Assembly: GCA_965230635.1 (NCBI GenBank)
Contig: CBDDLJ010000019.1
Coordinates: forward strand, 1-64,000
Origin: CBDDLJ01 sp965230635
GTDB taxonomy: Bacteria > Pseudomonadota > Gammaproteobacteria > UBA1113
Direction: 5' to 3'
DNA length: 64,000 nt
Each line of letters begins with the position of its first letter. The stretch's first letter is position 1. Position numbers and translations under genes: made by a program. Under the pieces are notes generated by a model. That model had not been told where the DNA came from. It saw nothing but the letters and a program-made list of their open reading frames with translations, and searched no databases. This document shows positions 59,932-64,000 of this stretch, piece by piece.

Positions 59932-62900
59932 ATGGATAACAACTCTACTACACAACCGACAGTAGATAATATAATCACCTCAGACATGTCATCAATGGCC
60001 CTTAATAAAACACCTAAAATATCAACTGAAAAATTAGCCGGAGAAAAATCTTCTCCAACTAAAATGCCTTGCATTACCATTAAAAATATTTCTGCTTCGG
60101 AGCAAGCGCAGGTGAATGTGAGCCTAACAATTAAGGATAGTCTTAATAAAACTGAAAGTCAGCCACCTCAAACACAGCCTGTTTCCCCTGATTTACTGCA
60201 ACGCTTGCAAACACAATTAACAGCCTGCTATACCGAGACAAGCTTTGTGAACAAGCGCTTATTTGATACGGATTACTTTTCGCTAGCGGATTATTTTGTC
60301 AATCTTCAGGTGGTAGTGCAAGCTGATAAGACAAGTGAGGTAACGCAAAGCGATGACGATAAGCGCTCTCACAAACCGTTACGAGAGCGTGATAGACTGA
60401 TCGGTAAAAAAGAAGCTATTGCACCGAGTGATTTGTTTCAACCCTTAGCCTATCAAGATGCCAATGGCAAGTCATCAGCATCTATCGATACGGTTGTTGT
60501 ATCCGGAGCGGCAGGTGTAGGTAAGACGACCTTAATGGATTATATTGCTTACCAATGGGCGCTTTTCAAACAAGGTGCTGGCAAAGAAGGATTATGGTCA
60601 GATTTTGAGGCGGTGCTTATTGTCCGGTGTCGTGATTTGCAACCTGAGGCATTGAGTCTGCAAACAAAGGACATAGCCGAACTATTACGCTGTGCGTGTT
60701 GGGGCCAATTAGATATCCACTTAGATGAGGCAAGGCAATTACTGAGCACGTTGAAAAGTGCGCCGGAGTCTTGTTTGCTTTTGTTAGATGGATTGGATGA
60801 GCTGCCAGTACCTAAAAAGACGTATTGGCGCAACTTGCTGGTACAATTATTTCAGTTACCGTTTAAGAAATTGGTGACGACAAGGCCTTATGCAATAGGC
60901 AATTTACCGCAATGGTTACGTCATGACGGGTTGGTGGAAATCCAAGGTTTTTCCAATGAGGAGGTGCCAACGTTTTTTAAGCAACATTTGGGAGCGACTG
61001 AGCGTACCAATAATTTTATTAAAGACATAAAACAGAATCCAGACCTTTGGGCGATAGTACATATCCCGATTAATGCGTATTTACTCAAAATCTGGTGGGA
61101 AACCACCTGTGAACACGATAAGCCGGTATTACTAAGTGAGATGTCGGTGAGTAATTTGTATGAGTCGCTGATGGTGAATGTGTGCCGTCGCTATCTTGCG
61201 AAAATAGGTGGGCTGGATGAAAATAAGTTATTAGATGATGAGAGCGTATTAGAAGTTCCCAGTATCCGTTGTTTATTGGACACGTTAGGGTGCTGGGCCT
61301 TTGAAGGGTTACGGCAGGATACCGCGCAACTACCTATCGGTTGGTTAAAAGGTGTTCAAGGCAGTGATGACAGTCCGACATTATTATCGGCGAATCGGTT
61401 AAAGCAACTCAATGTGCCAGCGTTGAAAGCATTGGGCTTATTGAAGCAAGTCGGGCATGCAATAAGAGCACAACAGAGGTATGAATTTCTCCATTTATCG
61501 TTTCAAGAGTTTTTAGCAGCAAATGTGATAGCCGTGACGTTGAGACAAAGCGCAGAGAAGCAAAAAATATACTTAACGCAAGTGATTCATAAGTATAAAT
61601 ATCATCCCAACTTCACCTTAGTATGGCCATCGGTAGCCGGTTTGTTGAGTCGATATCCGACAGTATTAGATGATTTTTTATCGATTTTAGTCGCTGGCCC
61701 CAAAGACTGGGTTGGTTCTGTTGAGTTTGATTTGCTGATGCGTTGTTTGGAGTCAAGTTTGCACTCTAATACTGACATAAATGCACTAGGTTTACGACAG
61801 CAAACCTTATTGCGGGCAGTTAAACAACGTATAAAGCAGTTTAACAAGCTGCCATATGAATGGCAGTGGACTATAGATACCTTATCCGTGTGTCCTAGGC
61901 TCATTCGCTTGAATGCCGATACGGTATGGACATCCCTTCGGAATGCGATGGTAAGTGGTTATTTTCACGGCAATCTGGCGAGCAGCGTCGTTCCTCATTT
62001 GTTACAAACTCCAGAATGTGTGGATGCGGTATTGGTGTTCCTTCAGGATGAGACGGTAAGTGATTATGTTCGCGGCGATCTGGCGAAAAGCGCCGTTGCG
62101 CATTTATCACAAACTCCAGAACTTGTGGATGTGGTATTGGCGTTCCTTCGGGATGAGAGGGTAAGTAAGTACGCTCGTGACGATCTGGCGAAAAGCGCCG
62201 TTGCGCATTTATCACAAACTCCAGAACTTGTGGATGTGGTATTGGCGTTACTTCGGAATGAGACGGTATATTATCTTGCTCGCGTCGATCTGGCGAAAAG
62301 CGCCGTTGCGCATTTATCACAAACTTCAGAACTTGTGGATGTGGTATTGGCGTTCCTTCGGGATGAGACGGTAAGTAAGTACGCTCGCATAGATCTGGCT
62401 ACAAGCGCCGTTTCGCATTTGTCACCAACCCCAGAATTTGTGGATGCGGTATGGGAGTTCCTTCGTGATGAGCAAGTGGATGGGTATGTTCGCCGCAGGC
62501 TGGCGAGAGACGCCGTTGCGCATTTGTCACCAATCCCAGACTTTGTAGATACAGTATGGGCGTTTCTTCGAGATAAGACGGTAAGTAAGTACGCTCGTGG
62601 CGATCTGGCGGAAAGCGCTGTTGTGTATTTGTCACAAGTACCAGACTTTGTGGATGCAGTATGGGCGTTTCTTCGAGATAAGACGGTAAGTAATTATGTT
62701 CGTGGCGATCTGGCGGAAAGCGCTGTTGTGTATTTGTCACAAGTACCAGACTTTGTGGATGCAGTATGGGCGTTTCTTCGAGATAAGACGGTAAGTAAGT
62801 ACGTTCGTGGCGATCTGGCGGAAAGCGCTGTTGTGTATTTGTCACAAGTACCAGACTTTGTGGATGCAGTATGCGCGTTACTTCGGGATAAGACGGTAAG

Positions 62901-64000
62901 TAAGTACGTTCGTGGCAATCTGGCGATAAGCGCTGTTGTGTATTTGCCGCAAACCCCAGAATTTGTGGATGCGATATGGGCGTTCCTTCGGAATGAGGCG
63001 GTAAGCAATTTTGTTCGCGTCGCGTTGGCGAACAGCGCGGTTTTGCATTTGTCACCAACCCCAGAATTGGTGGATACGGTATTGGCGTTACTTTGGGATA
63101 AGCAAGTGGATGGCGATATTCGCGCCGAGCTGGCGAGTAGTGCCGTTGAGCATTTGTCACTAACCCCAGAATTGATGGATGCGGTATTGGTGTTACTTCG
63201 GGATGAGACGGTAAGTAATTATGCTCGCTACGATTTGGCGGAAAGCGCCGCTGGACATTTGTTATCAACCCCAGAATTGATGGATACGGTATTGGTGTTA
63301 CTTCGGGATGAGACGGTAAGTGATTTTTTTCGCTACGCTCTGGCGAGAAGCGCTATTAGGCATTTGTTATCAACCCCAGAATTGATGGATGCGGTATTGG
63401 TGTTACTTCGGGATGAGACAGTAAGTAAGTATGTTCGCTACGATCTGGCGGAAAGCGCCGCTGGGTATTTGTCACCAACCCCAGAATGTGTGGATGCGGT
63501 ATTGGCGTTCCTTCGAGATAAGACGGTAAGTAATTATGTTCGCCGCGAGCTGGCGAGAAGCGCAATTCAACTATTGCCCAAGTGGCCAAATAAAGTCCAA
63601 TCCTTTCTAGGCAGTTTATTTGTCAAAGACAGTGATGGGGGTGACCTATCACAGCACGCCGATATCCCAGTGCATTTACTATTACCTTTGTATAAAAAAA
63701 CCCATGATAAGGGTCGCCAGTATATTAGGGAGCAATTAGTAAAACATCGTGTAGTAGTGTATAAGCAAGCCGGCACTGTGCTGGTGACGCAAGCAGGACA
63801 AACAGAAAAATTAACATTACCACCACCGCTTATCCAACAAATCCAGAAAGATCTGCAAGCTTACCGAATAAATATTGACGACTCAGTAAGTACTCTTTCT
63901 AGATCGAATTTATTTTCTAAATCAGTAATGAGTTCTTCTTCCTCACAACATACTGAAAAGAGCAGTGGGCAAACAAGCCGCGGCAATATCAGACGGGTTA
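59932..64000 (+). CDS. NACHT-domain STAND ATPase with 16 HEAT-like repeats (paralog 3, 3' end outside window)
   Basis: The frame runs open from ATG 59932 to the end of the window (1356 codons). Comparison with the other paralogs suggests that only a few residues are missing, since the tail (SGQTS then a short basic end) is reached. Walker A GAAGVGKTT is at 192-200 and Walker B LLLLDGLDELP follows, both intact. Small differences from paralog 1 include PSDLF, GSDDSP and one missing codon at YEWQWTIDTL. The array has 16 units. Several are near-identical in tandem (62060-62400 and 62590-62930), showing recent amplification. The antisense strand is open across the array because of the 105 bp periodicity, which is not evidence of a gene. 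Confidence 0.85.
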   Translation, partial: MDNNSTTQPTVDNIITSDMSSMALNKTPKISTEKLAGEKSSPTKMPCITIKNISASEQAQVNVSLTIKDSLNKTESQPPQTQPVSPDLLQRLQTQLTACYTETSFVNKRLFDTDYFSLADYFVNLQVVVQADKTSEVTQSDDDKRSHKPLRERDRLIGKKEAIAPSDLFQPLAYQDANGKSSASIDTVVVSGAAGVGKTTLMDYIAYQWALFKQGAGKEGLWSDFEAVLIVRCRDLQPEALSLQTKDIAELLRCACWGQLDIHLDEARQLLSTLKSAPESCLLLLDGLDELPVPKKTYWRNLLVQLFQLPFKKLVTTRPYAIGNLPQWLRHDGLVEIQGFSNEEVPTFFKQHLGATERTNNFIKDIKQNPDLWAIVHIPINAYLLKIWWETTCEHDKPVLLSEMSVSNLYESLMVNVCRRYLAKIGGLDENKLLDDESVLEVPSIRCLLDTLGCWAFEGLRQDTAQLPIGWLKGVQGSDDSPTLLSANRLKQLNVPALKALGLLKQVGHAIRAQQRYEFLHLSFQEFLAANVIAVTLRQSAEKQKIYLTQVIHKYKYHPNFTLVWPSVAGLLSRYPTVLDDFLSILVAGPKDWVGSVEFDLLMRCLESSLHSNTDINALGLRQQTLLRAVKQRIKQFNKLPYEWQWTIDTLSVCPRLIRLNADTVWTSLRNAMVSGYFHGNLASSVVPHLLQTPECVDAVLVFLQDETVSDYVRGDLAKSAVAHLSQTPELVDVVLAFLRDERVSKYARDDLAKSAVAHLSQTPELVDVVLALLRNETVYYLARVDLAKSAVAHLSQTSELVDVVLAFLRDETVSKYARIDLATSAVSHLSPTPEFVDAVWEFLRDEQVDGYVRRRLARDAVAHLSPIPDFVDTVWAFLRDKTVSKYARGDLAESAVVYLSQVPDFVDAVWAFLRDKTVSNYVRGDLAESAVVYLSQVPDFVDAVWAFLRDKTVSKYVRGDLAESAVVYLSQVPDFVDAVCALLRDKTVSKYVRGNLAISAVVYLPQTPEFVDAIWAFLRNEAVSNFVRVALANSAVLHLSPTPELVDTVLALLWDKQVDGDIRAELASSAVEHLSLTPELMDAVLVLLRDETVSNYARYDLAESAAGHLLSTPELMDTVLVLLRDETVSDFFRYALARSAIRHLLSTPELMDAVLVLLRDETVSKYVRYDLAESAAGYLSPTPECVDAVLAFLRDKTVSNYVRRELARSAIQLLPKWPNKVQSFLGSLFVKDSDGGDLSQHADIPVHLLLPLYKKTHDKGRQYIREQLVKHRVVVYKQAGTVLVTQAGQTEKLTLPPPLIQQIQKDLQAYRINIDDSVSTLSRSNLFSKSVMSSSSSQHTEKSSGQTSRGNIRRV
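61915..63565 (+). repeat. Array of 105 bp coding repeats, 16 units with near-identical blocks
   Basis: Two recent amplification blocks are clear: GATCTGGCGAAAAGCGCCGT with CATTTATCACAAACT three times near 62069, 62184 and 62289, and GATCTGGCGGAAAGCGCTGT with CACAAGTACCAGACTTTGTG at 62602, 62707 and 62812 at exactly 105 bp spacing. Other units are more diverged. Confidence 0.9.

Noticed and set aside
61915..63565. Regularly spaced repeats that could be taken for a CRISPR array
   Set aside because: The 105 bp units are protein-coding in one continuous frame, with no short repeat/unique spacer pattern and no cas genes.

Overview
The window looks like a chromosomal segment of an AT-rich, host-associated gammaproteobacterium, most plausibly of the Legionellales/Coxiellaceae type. 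This is inferred, not proven. Supporting points are MutH-type mismatch repair, class Ia ribonucleotide reductase, a FadE-type acyl-CoA dehydrogenase, a leucine dehydrogenase/branched-chain 2-oxoacid dehydrogenase operon, many decaying genes, and several very large eukaryote-like proteins (OTU, ankyrin, NACHT, HEAT).

Layout. 1-7.6 kb: the 3' part of selO, then a decaying zone with two different hipA remnants, an intact hipB-like antitoxin, a NUDIX hydrolase, a GyrI-like protein followed by a broken GNAT gene, a Bcr/CflA-type MFS exporter, and 1.36 kb of apparently gene-free DNA. 7.7-26.6 kb: an accessory block of a 997-residue FAD oxidoreductase interrupted by internal duplications, a PAS-HisKA-REC-Hpt hybrid kinase, an IS66 remnant, a 3006-residue protein with an OTU protease domain at its C-terminus and an ADP-ribosyltransferase-like N-terminus, an ankyrin/LRR-like protein and a polytopic coiled-coil membrane protein. 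These last three read like secreted effector candidates. 26.8-31.1 kb: a tight minus-strand operon of leucine dehydrogenase, E1alpha, E1beta and E2, which converts branched-chain amino acids to acyl-CoAs. 31.8-36.4 kb: the first of three paralogous NACHT-HEAT STAND proteins. 36.9-54.8 kb: mostly housekeeping genes (fadE, guanine deaminase, L,D-transpeptidase, mutH, small lipoproteins, nrdA/nrdB, a Cys/Met PLP enzyme, thioesterase, argD-like aminotransferase, sodB, grxD, bfr, bfd). 55.1-64 kb: two more NACHT-HEAT paralogs in tandem, the last running off the window within a few codons of its expected end.

The most unusual content is the NACHT-HEAT family. Three proteins share a nearly constant 190-residue N-terminal region, an intact Walker A/B NACHT ATPase and a constant C-terminal tail, but carry 21, 17 and 16 copies of a 35-residue HEAT-like repeat (105 bp). 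The third contains near-identical tandem units, so the array is still expanding or being exchanged. Each gene sits behind the same ~240 bp leader, so the duplicated unit is a cassette. The design resembles NLR/STAND sensors (bacterial anti-phage NACHT proteins or eukaryotic NLRs), but no known effector domain is visible at the N-terminus.

A second theme is a palindromic MITE of about 165 bp in two related subfamilies (three copies each). It has altered the region: one copy supplies the mutH stop codon, one ends a hipA remnant, and one lies between NACHT gene 1 and its conserved downstream block. A third is an apparent frameshift in a T-run that splits the otherwise intact nrdA. All calls come from reading the sequence and recognising families from memory; no database search was possible.
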